The notes beneath the pieces were generated by a model. That model did no database searches, had not been told where the DNA came from, and worked only from the letters and a program-made list of their open reading frames with translations. Below, in pieces: positions 17,099-25,863 of a stretch of DNA of 64,000 bases (positions within the stretch are counted from its first letter, which is position 1; every line of letters begins with the position of its first letter). This DNA is from Burkholderia stagnalis. GTDB taxonomy: Bacteria; Pseudomonadota; Gammaproteobacteria; Burkholderiales; Burkholderiaceae. A program made the position numbers and the translations under genes. The stretch covers positions 1-64,000 of the forward strand of contig NZ_CADESW010000025.1 of the NCBI RefSeq assembly GCF_902830275.1. The letters are read 5' to 3'.

Positions 17099-18001
17099 TC
17101 AGTGTTTGCGGGGGGCAGGCGCCGCCGGTGCGGCGGCACCGCCCGTCGGGCTGCGCATGAAGCGGAAGAACTCGCTGTCGGGGTCGACGACGATGATGTC
17201 GTTGCGCTTGAACGTGTTGCGATAGGCCTGCAGGCTCGCGTAGAACTGGTAGAACTGCGGATCGCGGCCGAACGCGTCGGCGGCGATCGTCGCGGCTTTC
17301 GCGTCGCCCTCGCCCTTGATCGTCTGCGCCGACTTGTACGCATTCGCGAGCACGGCCTGCTGCTCGCGCTCGGCGTCGGCCTTGATCTGTTCGACGTCCG
17401 CCGCGCCTTCGGCACGCACCCGGGCGGCCTGGTCGCGCAGCGCCGTGATCATCCGCTGGTAGGCCGCATCGGCCTGCGCAGCCGGCAGGTCGACCCGCGT
17501 GAGCTGGACGTCGACCACGTCGACGCCGAAGCCGGACGCAGCCGTCTGCAGCACACCGCGGACAGCATCTGCGATCGCGCGCTGCCCGCCGATCGCGTCG
17601 TCGAGCGCGCGCTTGCCGATTGCGTCGCCGAGCGCGCCCTTCAGCGCGGCGCCGAGGCGATCGGCAGCCGCGGCCGCCTCGCCGCCGGTCACGGCGAAAT
17701 ACTTCATCGGATCGGCGATGCGGTACTTCACCGCATAGCTGACGAGCAGGTCGTGCTTGTCCGCGGTGGCAAGCTGCAGCGGATCCGCCGACTCGAGCGA
17801 CTGCAGGCGAGTGTCGATCAGCGTCGCCGTCTGCAGCGGCGGCGGCAGCTTGAAATGGACGCCGGGGCCGGCCAGCGTCGGCTCCGCGCCCGAGCGGCCC
17901 GACAACACGGCCGCATAGCGCGGGCCGACGGTCAGGACGGTGGACGATGCCGCAAAGGCGGCGATCACGATTGCGACGACGAGCGCAATGATTCGGTTCA
18001 T
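17099..18001 (-). CDS. hflC: FtsH protease regulator HflC
   Basis: A 300-residue SPFH/band-7 protein with one N-terminal membrane anchor (MNRIIALVVAIVIAAFAAS) and a periplasmic band-7 domain (VGPRYAAVLSGRSGAEPTLA). A long helical region follows (EQIKADAEREQQAVLANAY). With HflK it forms the large periplasmic assembly around FtsH that restrains degradation of membrane proteins. The ATG is preceded by AAGGGGAG. It follows hflK by 14 bp, so translation is probably coupled. The C-terminal tail is Ala/Pro-rich and ends in RKH. Confidence 0.96.
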   Translation of the reverse strand: MNRIIALVVAIVIAAFAASSTVLTVGPRYAAVLSGRSGAEPTLAGPGVHFKLPPPLQTATLIDTRLQSLESADPLQLATADKHDLLVSYAVKYRIADPMKYFAVTGGEAAAAADRLGAALKGALGDAIGKRALDDAIGGQRAIADAVRGVLQTAASGFGVDVVDVQLTRVDLPAAQADAAYQRMITALRDQAARVRAEGAADVEQIKADAEREQQAVLANAYKSAQTIKGEGDAKAATIAADAFGRDPQFYQFYASLQAYRNTFKRNDIIVVDPDSEFFRFMRSPTGGAAAPAAPAPRKH

Positions 18002-18015
18002 GACTCGCGCTCCCC

Positions 18016-19368
18016 TTACTTCAGATCGTCTTCACGCGACCGGCTGCGGAACCCTTCACGCGATCGCAGCGTGTCGCCGCCGGCTGCCGACGCGGCAGCG
18101 GCCGCGCTGGCCGGTGGCATGGCGGCGGCGGCCGGCGCGGATGCGGACGCGGACGCGGACGTGCCATCGGCTGCCGAAGCGCCGGCCGGCGCCGCTGCAC
18201 CCGCCGCACCGTGCCGGCCCTGCTCGACCAGCTTGTCGAGCGGCAGGTACAGCACGTTGTTGCCGCCCTTGTTGCCGACGAAGATCTTCGTCGAGTTCGA
18301 ATAGATTTCCTGCATGGTCTCCAGGTACATGCGTTCACGGATCACGGCAGGCGCCTTCGAATATTGCGCATAGACCTGCTTGAAACGCTCGGCGTCGCCT
18401 TCGGCCTGCGTGACGACGCGCTCCGAATATGCCTTCGCCTCGTCGATCAGCTTCGCGGCATCGCCCTGCGCCTTCGGCAGCAGGTCGTTCGCATAGACTT
18501 GCGCGGTGCGCTTCGCCGCCTCGCGCTCGTCGCGCGCCTTCGCCACTTCGCCGTAGGCGGCTTGCGTCTGCTCGGGCGCCGCGACGCTCTGCATCGTCAC
18601 GGACGTGACTTCGAGGCCGGTCTGATAGCGGTCGAGATCGCGCCGGATCGCTTCGGTCAATTGCTGGCGCAGCGCATCGCGGTCCTGGCTGAGCACGTCC
18701 GCCGCACTGCGGGTGCCGACGATCGCCCGCACTGCGGCCTGCGCGGCCTGCGTCACGCTGCGATCGGGGTCGGCGCTGCGAAACAGGTAGTCGGTCGCCG
18801 AACGGACCCGGTATTGCACGCTGAAACGCACATCGACGATGTCCGCGTCGCGCGTCAGCATCGACGCTTCCTTCACGTTCGCGAGACGCACGACATTGCT
18901 GCGGCCGATCTCGATCGAGCGGCTCTGCGACGTATCGACGATCTCGTGCGACGCGAACGGATACGGTGCGCGCCAGTGCACGCCCTGGCCGACCGTGCCG
19001 GCCAGCCGGCCCATCTGCAGCACGACGCCCGTCTGGCCTTCCGGCACGACAAAGAGGCCGCTGCCGGCGTAGACCGCGACGAGCACGCCGATCACGATGC
19101 CGACGCCGACTCGCGCGGCGCGGCCGTTGTCCGGACGGAAACCGTTGCCGCCCTTGCCGCCGAACAGGCCGCCCAGGCGCCGGTTGAAGTTGCGCCACAT
19201 CTCGTCGAGATCCGGCGGGCCTTCGCCGTCGCCGCCCGGCGGGCGCTTCGATTCGTTCGCGCGGGGCTTGGTCTCGCCATTGCCTTCGCTACGTCCCCAG
19301 CGAGGATCGTTGATCGACAGCAAGGCGCGCATCCGCCGCCAGGTACTCCGCTCGTTGTATTCGTTCAC
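18016..19368 (-). CDS. hflK: FtsH protease regulator HflK
   Basis: A 450-residue SPFH protein, partner of HflC. The cytoplasmic N-terminus has NDPRWGR and a Gly-rich stretch typical of HflK (DEMWRNFNRRLGGLFGG). One transmembrane helix follows (VGVGIVIGVLVAVYAGSGLF, about residues 88-107), then the band-7 domain (PEGQTGVVLQMGRLAGTVG). The last 80 residues are Ala/Ser-rich and of low complexity. The frame opens with GTG at 19368; an ATG at 19332 (MRALLSINDPRWGR) is an alternative, and neither has a strong Shine-Dalgarno. It lies 47 bp downstream of hflX. Confidence 0.94.
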   Translation of the reverse strand: MNEYNERSTWRRMRALLSINDPRWGRSEGNGETKPRANESKRPPGGDGEGPPDLDEMWRNFNRRLGGLFGGKGGNGFRPDNGRAARVGVGIVIGVLVAVYAGSGLFVVPEGQTGVVLQMGRLAGTVGQGVHWRAPYPFASHEIVDTSQSRSIEIGRSNVVRLANVKEASMLTRDADIVDVRFSVQYRVRSATDYLFRSADPDRSVTQAAQAAVRAIVGTRSAADVLSQDRDALRQQLTEAIRRDLDRYQTGLEVTSVTMQSVAAPEQTQAAYGEVAKARDEREAAKRTAQVYANDLLPKAQGDAAKLIDEAKAYSERVVTQAEGDAERFKQVYAQYSKAPAVIRERMYLETMQEIYSNSTKIFVGNKGGNNVLYLPLDKLVEQGRHGAAGAAAPAGASAADGTSASASASAPAAAAMPPASAAAAASAAGGDTLRSREGFRSRSREDDLK

Positions 19369-19415
19369 CAGAGTTTGTTCACCAGATTAGACGCCGGCAA
19401 ACCGGCCGGGACCGG

Positions 19416-20594
19416 CTAGCGCCCGTGTTCGGAAAGCGTGTGGTCTTCGTGTGATTCTGCGGGCGCGCCGTCGAACGGCATCGCGCCGGCAAGATGTTCC
19501 GCGGAGGCGATTTCGGCGATGGCGGCGCGCAGCGCGTCCAGACCCTGACCGGTGCGCGCGCTCAAAAAGACGCGCGAAATATTACCATACTCGTCCCGCT
19601 CGACCGCGTCGCCCCGGGCCGCCAGCTCGGGCACGGCGTCGATCTTGTTGAACACCAGCACTTGCCGGATCGTGTCGGCGCCGATCTCGTGCAGCACGCC
19701 GTTGACCTGCTCGATCTGCTCGAGCCGCACCGCGCTCGACGCATCGACGACGTGCAGCAGCAAGTCAGCGTGGATCGTTTCCTCGAGCGTCGCGCGGAAC
19801 GCCGCGACCAGCTGGTGCGGCAGTTCGCGAATGAAGCCGACGGTGTCCGACACCACGATCTGGCCCACGTCGTCGCCGAGATACACGCGCCGCGACGTCG
19901 TGTCGAGCGTCGCGAACAGCTGGTCGGCCGCGTATGCCTGCGCTTTCGTCAGCGCATTGAACAGCGTCGACTTGCCCGCGTTCGTATAGCCGACGAGCGA
20001 CACCGACATCGTGCCGCTGCGGGCCCGCTGGCGGCGCTGCGTGCTGTGCTGCCGGCGCAGCCGATCGAGGCGGGACTTCAGCATCTTGATGCGCTCGCCG
20101 ATCAGCCGGCGGTCGGTTTCGAGCTGGGTTTCACCGGGGCCGCGCAGGCCGATACCGCCCTTTTGCCGCTCGAGGTGGGTCCACGCGCGGATCAGCCGGG
20201 TCGACAGGTATTGCAGTTGCGCGAGTTCGACCTGCAGCTTGCCTTCGTGACTGCGTGCGCGCTGCGCGAAGATGTCGAGGATGAGGCTGGTGCGGTCGAC
20301 GACGCGCCTGTTAAGCGCACGTTCCAGATTACGTTGCTGGGCCGGTGCGAGCGCGTGATTGAAGATGACGATTTCGACGTCGTTGGCTTCGCAGGCCAGC
20401 CGCAATTCTTCGGCTTTTCCGCTGCCGACGAACATCGCGGCATCGGGGCTGGACCGGCGGCCGGTCAGCGTGACGGCGGGATGTGCACCCGCGCTGGATG
20501 CGAGAAGACTGAGTTCTTCGAGACTGGCTTCGAAATCGGTCTTGCCGAAATCGATGCCGACGAGCGCTGCGTTGATCAAATTGTCAGGTGTCAA
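19416..20594 (-). CDS. hflX: Ribosome-associated GTPase HflX
   Basis: A 392-residue OBG-HflX family GTPase that splits stalled or heat-damaged 70S ribosomes. It has the N-terminal HflX subdomain (FVGSGKAEELRLACE), the helical linker GGIGLRGPGETQLETDRRL and the G domain (GYTNAGKSTLFN, then DTVGFIRELP, then VFNKIDAV). No ATG exists near the start. TTG at 20594 (MTPDNLINAAL) or TTG at 20579 (LINAALVGID) are the options. It follows hfq by 57 bp, as in most proteobacteria. Confidence 0.95.
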   Translation of the reverse strand: MTPDNLINAALVGIDFGKTDFEASLEELSLLASSAGAHPAVTLTGRRSSPDAAMFVGSGKAEELRLACEANDVEIVIFNHALAPAQQRNLERALNRRVVDRTSLILDIFAQRARSHEGKLQVELAQLQYLSTRLIRAWTHLERQKGGIGLRGPGETQLETDRRLIGERIKMLKSRLDRLRRQHSTQRRQRARSGTMSVSLVGYTNAGKSTLFNALTKAQAYAADQLFATLDTTSRRVYLGDDVGQIVVSDTVGFIRELPHQLVAAFRATLEETIHADLLLHVVDASSAVRLEQIEQVNGVLHEIGADTIRQVLVFNKIDAVPELAARGDAVERDEYGNISRVFLSARTGQGLDALRAAIAEIASAEHLAGAMPFDGAPAESHEDHTLSEHGR

Positions 20595-20651
20595 GATTTG
20601 GCGGCTGGCATCGGTCGCACGCGGCGACCGGATGCCGGCCGCGGCGATAGG

Positions 20652-20891
20652 TTAGGACGAGGCTTCCGCGTCCGGGTGGAAATTCACCGGGCGCGCCGGC
20701 ACGACCGTCGAGATGGCGTGCTTGTAGACCATCTGGGTCACCGTATTACGGAGCAACACGACGTACTGGTCGAACGATTCGATGTTCCCTTGGAGCTTGA
20801 TGCCGTTCACGAGATAAATCGAAACCGGAACGTGCTCCTTGCGCAGTGCGTTCAAAAACGGGTCTTGTAACAATTGCCCTTTGTTGCTCAT
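20652..20891 (-). CDS. hfq: RNA chaperone Hfq
   Basis: A 79-residue Sm-like protein that forms a hexameric ring and matches small RNAs with their mRNA targets. Sm1 and Sm2 motifs are seen: [20 protein letters not shown], then [10 protein letters not shown]. The C-terminal tail is short ([14 protein letters not shown]), unlike the long tail of E. coli Hfq. ATG 20891 (MSNKGQLL) is preferred because GGAG lies 8-11 bases before it; an ATG at 20903 would overlap that site. It heads the leftward block hfq-hflX-hflK-hflC. Confidence 0.97.
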
Positions 20892-21055
20892 GGCGTACTC
20901 CATCTTTTTTTGCAGGTTGATCTGGATTGGCGACGAAGAAAAAGAGATCCGGCGCCAATCGCTACACTATAGCCGATTTTGCCTGCCCCGCCCGGGCCCG
21001 GGCCATACGGCCTATCCCTTGCGGGACGCGTGAAAACGGGCGTGCGGGGCGTGCG

Positions 21056-22393
21056 TCAGCTCTTGTCCGCGTACGGATTGTTCGACGAACGGAACTCTAT
21101 GCGCAATGGAGTCCCGGTCAGGGAGAAAGTTTCGCGGAAACGATTCTCGAGGTAGCGCTTGTAGGTTTCGGTCACCGCGTCGAGCGCGTTGCCGTGGATC
21201 ACGATGATCGGCGGATTCTGGCCGCCCTGGTGCGCATAGCGCAGCTTCGGACGCACCGGGCCGCGACGGCGCGGCTGCTGGAACTCGACCGCGTCGATCA
21301 GCGCGCGTGTGAGCTTCGGCGTCGGCAGCTTCGCCATCGCCGCCGCGTATGCATCGTCGACCGAGCGCATCAGCGTGCCGATGCCGGTCTTCTTCGCGGC
21401 GGAAATAAAGTGGGATTTCGCGAAATCGAGGAATTTCAGCTTGCGGGTCAAATCCGCTTTCGCGCGATCGCGCGCGTGCTCGTCGAGCCCGTCCCACTTG
21501 TTGACGCCGATCACGAGCGCACGCCCCTGCTCGACGACGAAGCCCGCGATGTGCGCGTCCTGGTCGGAAATGTCCTGCTGCGCATCCAGCAGAAGAATGA
21601 CGACATTCGCGTCGGAAATCGACTGCAGCGTCTTCACGACCGAGAACTTCTCGATCGCCTCGAACACCTTGCCGCGGCGGCGCAGGCCGGCCGTGTCGAT
21701 CAGCGTGTACTTCTTGCCGTTGCGCTCGAAGTCGACGTAGATCGAATCGCGCGTGGTGCCCGGCATGTCGAACGCGATCACGCGATCCTCGCCGATCAGC
21801 GCGTTGACGAGCGTCGACTTGCCGACGTTCGGCCGGCCGACGATCGCGATCTTGATGCCGCGCGACGGATCGTTCTCGTCCTCCTCTTCCGGGTGGTCCT
21901 TGTATGCGACCTCCAGCGCCTCGTTGATCATGTCGGTCACGCCGTCGCCGTGCGCGGCCGAGATCGCGCGCGGGTCGCCGAGCCCGAGCTCGTAGAAGTC
22001 GGTCGCGACCGCCGTGTACTTCATCCCCTCGGCCTTGTTGACGACGAGGAAGATCGGCCGGCCGGTCTTGCGCAGGTAGTCGGCGATCGACTTGTCCTGC
22101 GGCGCGAGCCCGTTGCGGCCGTCGACGATGAACACGACGACGTCGGCCTCTTCGACCGCCTGCCGCGTCTGGCGCGCCATTTCGTGCAGGATGCCGTCCT
22201 TCGCGACCGGCTCGAAGCCGCCCGTGTCGACGACGAGATACGGCCGCGCGCCGACCCGCCCCTCGCCGTAATGGCGATCGCGCGTCAGGCCCGGCAAGTC
22301 GGCGACGAGCGCATCGCGCGAGCGCGTGAGCCGGTTGAACAGCGTGGATTTCCCCACATTGGGGCGCCCAACGAGGGCAATGACCGGTTTCAT
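21056..22393 (-). CDS. der: Ribosome assembly GTPase Der (EngA)
   Basis: A 445-residue protein with two G domains in tandem. The first P-loop is GRPNVGKSTLFNRLTRS near residue 10; the second is GRPNVGKSTLVNALIGE near residue 187. DTGGF and DTAGL are the two G3 motifs. A C-terminal KH-like domain follows. Der is essential for 50S subunit maturation. It lies last in the hisS-yfgM-bamB-der run, an order shared with E. coli. A 242-bp gap with a strong hairpin separates it from bamB, so it may have its own promoter. Confidence 0.97.
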   Translation of the reverse strand: MKPVIALVGRPNVGKSTLFNRLTRSRDALVADLPGLTRDRHYGEGRVGARPYLVVDTGGFEPVAKDGILHEMARQTRQAVEEADVVVFIVDGRNGLAPQDKSIADYLRKTGRPIFLVVNKAEGMKYTAVATDFYELGLGDPRAISAAHGDGVTDMINEALEVAYKDHPEEEDENDPSRGIKIAIVGRPNVGKSTLVNALIGEDRVIAFDMPGTTRDSIYVDFERNGKKYTLIDTAGLRRRGKVFEAIEKFSVVKTLQSISDANVVILLLDAQQDISDQDAHIAGFVVEQGRALVIGVNKWDGLDEHARDRAKADLTRKLKFLDFAKSHFISAAKKTGIGTLMRSVDDAYAAAMAKLPTPKLTRALIDAVEFQQPRRRGPVRPKLRYAHQGGQNPPIIVIHGNALDAVTETYKRYLENRFRETFSLTGTPLRIEFRSSNNPYADKS

Positions 22394-22551
22394 CTGTGTT
22401 GTCTACGGTGATGCGCAGCAGCGGGAGGCCCGCTGCTGCGGGCGGCTGCGCTGAATGAAAATATCACGAATTCGCGCTGCGCCGGATGCGCGCGCCCGGC
22501 GCACGATGCGCGCCGTCGATCTTTCGTCTCGAACTGCCTTTCAAATACCGA

Positions 22552-22572
22552 GCGGCCGGGAACACCGGCCGC
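22552..22572. terminator. GC hairpin between bamB and der
   Basis: Perfect 8-bp stem GCGGCCGG/CCGGCCGC with a GAACA loop, 64 bases past the bamB stop. On the minus strand no T-run follows. On the plus strand CTTTGTTT follows. It may slow polymerase or stabilise the bamB mRNA end rather than terminate fully. Confidence 0.4.
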
Positions 22573-22635
22573 CTTTGTTTCATGCGCGGTGCGGCGAGCG
22601 GGACACCCCGCGCGCCGCGCCCGCGCGTCGCCGCG

Positions 22636-23781
22636 TCAGCGCGGACGGAAGCCGTACAGGCCGCCGTCCTGCGTCTGCACGACCAGCGTGCTGCCCGCGA
22701 GGACCGGCGCCGCCGTGATCGGGCTGCCGTCGGTCTTCATCCGCGCGATGAACGTGCCGTCCTCGCGCGACAGGAAATGCACGAAGCCCTTGTAGTCGCC
22801 CAGCACGACCGCATGGCCGAGCAGGTACGGCACGCCGACGTCGCGGCTCTTCAGCTTGTTGTTGCGCCACAGCTCGTTGCCCGTCGCCGCGTCGTAGGCG
22901 GTGACGACCGACCAGTCGTCGCCGCCGGCGACGACCGAGTCGTCCTGCGCGACGCCGCTGCGGCTCGAGAACGCCTTCTCCCACAGCGGGCGGCCCGAGT
23001 TCGCATCGAAGCAGCCGAGCTGCCCCTGGAACGTCGCTGCGCAGGTTTGCGCGCCGACGAGCGTCGGCGGACCGCTGACGTCGTTGATCCGCTCGACTTC
23101 CGTCACGCCCTTCGGGAACGACACCGGCGTCTGCCAGAACGGCTCGCCCGTCTGCAGGTTGATCGCGACGAGGCCGCCGCCCGGGAAGCCCGCCAGCACC
23201 GCAGCATCGCCCGCGAACGTCATGCCTGCCGACACACGCAGGTTCAGCGGCACCGCGCGGTTGCGGTAGTTCCACTTCTGTTCGCCGGTTTGCGCGGAGA
23301 ACGCAATCACCTGGCCGTCGATCGTGCGGACGATCACGAGCCCGTTGCCGACGAGCGGCGGCGAAAAGATCTCGCCCTGCACGCTCGTGTTCCACAGCAG
23401 CTTGCCGTCCGGGCCGAGCACGAACACGCCGCCCTTCAGCGCGCCGACCGCGGTCAGGTTGCCGTCGCTGCCGACGCCTGCCGACAGGTCCGAGTCGAGC
23501 TTGGTGCGCCAGATCCGCTGACCGGTCTTTGCATCGATCTTCTCGACCGAGCCGTTTTCGCCGGCCGCGAAGATCGCATCGCCCACCGCGACCGGCGAGA
23601 ACAGGAAGCGACCGCCCTTGCCGACGCTCGACGACCAGACCTGTTGCACGTCGAGGACGGGTTTGAACTCGGTCAGCGGCGTCGGCACCCGGCGCGCGTC
23701 CTTCGATGACGAGCAGGCCGCCAATGCCAGGACGGCCGCCGCGCAGGCAACGGGCACAGCGTAACGTTTCAGCAAATTCAT
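22636..23781 (-). CDS. bamB: Outer membrane assembly lipoprotein BamB
   Basis: A 381-residue lipoprotein. The signal peptide MNLLKRYAVPVACAAAVLAL ends in the lipobox LAAC (Cys at about residue 23). The mature part is made of repeated PQQ-like blades, for example AKTGQRIWRTKLDSDLS and DAATGNELWRNNKL, forming an eight-bladed propeller. BamB binds BamA in the beta-barrel assembly machine. Its partner BamD is at 4559-5383. It follows the YfgM gene by 41 bp in the same orientation. Confidence 0.96.
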   Translation of the reverse strand: MNLLKRYAVPVACAAAVLALAACSSSKDARRVPTPLTEFKPVLDVQQVWSSSVGKGGRFLFSPVAVGDAIFAAGENGSVEKIDAKTGQRIWRTKLDSDLSAGVGSDGNLTAVGALKGGVFVLGPDGKLLWNTSVQGEIFSPPLVGNGLVIVRTIDGQVIAFSAQTGEQKWNYRNRAVPLNLRVSAGMTFAGDAAVLAGFPGGGLVAINLQTGEPFWQTPVSFPKGVTEVERINDVSGPPTLVGAQTCAATFQGQLGCFDANSGRPLWEKAFSSRSGVAQDDSVVAGGDDWSVVTAYDAATGNELWRNNKLKSRDVGVPYLLGHAVVLGDYKGFVHFLSREDGTFIARMKTDGSPITAAPVLAGSTLVVQTQDGGLYGFRPR

Positions 23782-23822
23782 CGGTTAGCGAAGCAAAGTT
23801 AAGAGGTTGATGGGGCCGCGGC

Positions 23823-24452
23823 TCAGCCGCCCAGCGCGTCGAGCTTGAACTGCACGAGCTGACGGGCCGACATGTCTTCCTTCGGCAGGCTGTCGAGCGC
23901 GAGCTTGTACGCGGCGCGCGCGTCGTCCGCCTTGCCCTGCGCCGCGAGCAGATCGCCGCGGCGATCGGCCACGAGGCCCTTGAATGCATCGGCCGGCGTG
24001 CCCGACAGCAGCGCGAGCCCCGCGTCGTACGCCTTCTCGTCGAGCAGCAGCGACGCGAGGCGCAGCTTCGCAATCTGCTTGTACTCGTCGTCCTTCGCGT
24101 GATCGACCGCCCATTGCAGTTGCGCCTTCGCAGCCGCGGTATCGCCGGCCGCGTACAGCACCTTCGCGGCCGAGAGCGCCGTCATCTGCGCATAGGCCGT
24201 GCTGCCGTACTTGTCTTCCATGTCGGCGGCGGCGCGGGCGATCGTCGCCTTGTCGTTCGACGCGGCGGCCTTCTGCACCTGCTCGTACAGCCCGGACGCC
24301 TGCGCGGCCTGACGGCGCTGCCAGTAATTCCAGCCGTTGAAGCCGGCCGCGACGACCAGCGCCGCAAGCACGATCCACGTGGTGAGATTGCCCCAGCGGG
24401 CCCACCACGCCTTGACACTTTCAATCGATTCTTGTTCGTCGTGGTAACTCAT
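23823..24452 (-). CDS. yfgM: YfgM family membrane TPR protein
   Basis: A 209-residue protein with a cytoplasmic N-terminus (MSYHDEQESIESVKAWWARW), one transmembrane helix (LTTWIVLAALVVAAGFNGW, about residues 23-41) and a periplasmic TPR-like region up to the C-terminus. YfgM in E. coli binds the SecYEG translocon with PpiD and helps outer membrane protein delivery. The position between hisS and bamB is the same as in E. coli, which supports the call as much as the sequence does. Confidence 0.9.
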   Translation of the reverse strand: MSYHDEQESIESVKAWWARWGNLTTWIVLAALVVAAGFNGWNYWQRRQAAQASGLYEQVQKAAASNDKATIARAAADMEDKYGSTAYAQMTALSAAKVLYAAGDTAAAKAQLQWAVDHAKDDEYKQIAKLRLASLLLDEKAYDAGLALLSGTPADAFKGLVADRRGDLLAAQGKADDARAAYKLALDSLPKEDMSARQLVQFKLDALGG

Positions 24453-24507
24453 CGGCGAGCGATTCCTTCCTGTTCAGGCTGTTCTTGTCGAGCGAATGCC
24501 AGCGCGA

Positions 24508-25848
24508 TCAGTCGTCGCCGTCTTCGGCGGATGCAACCATCGCATTGATTAGGAATTCGGTCAAGCTTTCGACCGGTACGGTCTGCTGAACGTTCTTTTC
24601 CCCTTCCGCACCCGTGCCGCGCAGCGCTTTCACGCCCACCGTGCCGTTCGCGATCTCCTCGTCGCCGAAGATCACCGCGAATGCGGCGCCGCTCGCATCG
24701 GCGCGCTTCATCTGCGACTTGAAGCTGGCCGTCGCGCCGTCGGCGCTGCAGTGGAAGATCACGTCGAGGCCCGTGTCGCGCAGGCGCTCGGCGGCGATGA
24801 ACGCTTGCTCGCGCGCCGCATCGCCCTGGTGCACGACGTAGACGTCGACGCCGTCCTGCTCGGGCACGAGGTCCTCTTCCTTCAGCAGCTCGAGAATGCG
24901 CTCAATGCCCATCGCCCAGCCGCACGCGGCGGTCGGCTTGCCGCCGAGCTGCTCGATCAGCGGATCGTAGCGGCCGCCGGCCGCGACCGTGCCCTGCGCG
25001 CCGAGCTTGTCGGTGACCCACTCGAACACGGTCAGGTTGTAGTAGTCGAGGCCGCGCACGAGACGCGGGTTGATCTTGAACGGGATGTTGTTCGCCTTCA
25101 GCAGGCGCTGCAGCCCTTCGAAGTGCGCGCGCGATTCGTCGCCGAGGAAATCGATCAGCTTCGGCGCGTTCTGCACGATGTCCTGCAGCGCCGGGTTCTT
25201 CGTGTCGAGCACGCGCAGCGGGTTCGTATACAGGCGACGCTGCGCGTCGGCGTCCAGCGCGTCGACGTGCTGCTCGAGGTACTTGATCAGCTCGACGCGG
25301 TGCGCCGCGCGCTCTTCCGCGAGGCCCAGCGAGTTGATCTCGAGCTTGATGCCGGTAAGGCCGAGGTCGTCCCACAGGCGCTGGCACATCATGATGATTT
25401 CCGCGTCCGCATCCGGGCCCGCGAAGCCGAGGGCCTCGACGCCGACCTGGTGGAACTGGCGATAGCGGCCGCGCTGCGGACGCTCGTGACGGAACATCGG
25501 GCCGATGTACCACAGGCGCTTCGGGCCGTCGTACAGCATGTTGTGCTCGATCGACGCGCGCACGACGGCGGCCGTGTTCTCGGGCCGCATCGTCAGGTTT
25601 TCGCCGTTCAGCGCATCGGTGAAGCTGTACATCTCCTTCTCGACGATGTCCGTGACTTCACCGATGCCGCGCGTGAAGAGCTGCGTGTGCTCGACGATCG
25701 GCGTGCGGATGTTCTGGTAGCCGTACGCGCGCAACAGCGATTTCACGGTGGCTTCGAAGAATTCCCACAGCGCGGCATCCTGCGGGAGGATGTCGTTCAT
25801 GCCCTTGACGCCGGTGAGCTTCTCGATCTTGCGTTTTTGTTCAGTCAT
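24508..25848 (-). CDS. hisS: Histidyl-tRNA synthetase
   Basis: A 446-residue class II synthetase. Motif 2 appears as GPMFRHERPQRGRYRQFHQ, histidine-specific elements as LVRGLDYYNLTVFEWV, and motif 3 as GWAMGIERIL. The C-terminal anticodon-binding domain begins near VDVYVVHQGD. It charges tRNA-His in the cytoplasm. The ispG gene lies 15 bp upstream and yfgM 55 bp downstream, all in one direction. The shorter paralogue HisZ at 15623-16771 lacks the anticodon domain. Confidence 0.98.
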   Translation of the reverse strand: MTEQKRKIEKLTGVKGMNDILPQDAALWEFFEATVKSLLRAYGYQNIRTPIVEHTQLFTRGIGEVTDIVEKEMYSFTDALNGENLTMRPENTAAVVRASIEHNMLYDGPKRLWYIGPMFRHERPQRGRYRQFHQVGVEALGFAGPDADAEIIMMCQRLWDDLGLTGIKLEINSLGLAEERAAHRVELIKYLEQHVDALDADAQRRLYTNPLRVLDTKNPALQDIVQNAPKLIDFLGDESRAHFEGLQRLLKANNIPFKINPRLVRGLDYYNLTVFEWVTDKLGAQGTVAAGGRYDPLIEQLGGKPTAACGWAMGIERILELLKEEDLVPEQDGVDVYVVHQGDAAREQAFIAAERLRDTGLDVIFHCSADGATASFKSQMKRADASGAAFAVIFGDEEIANGTVGVKALRGTGAEGEKNVQQTVPVESLTEFLINAMVASAEDGDD

Positions 25849-25863
25849 CGTGTGTGTGACGGA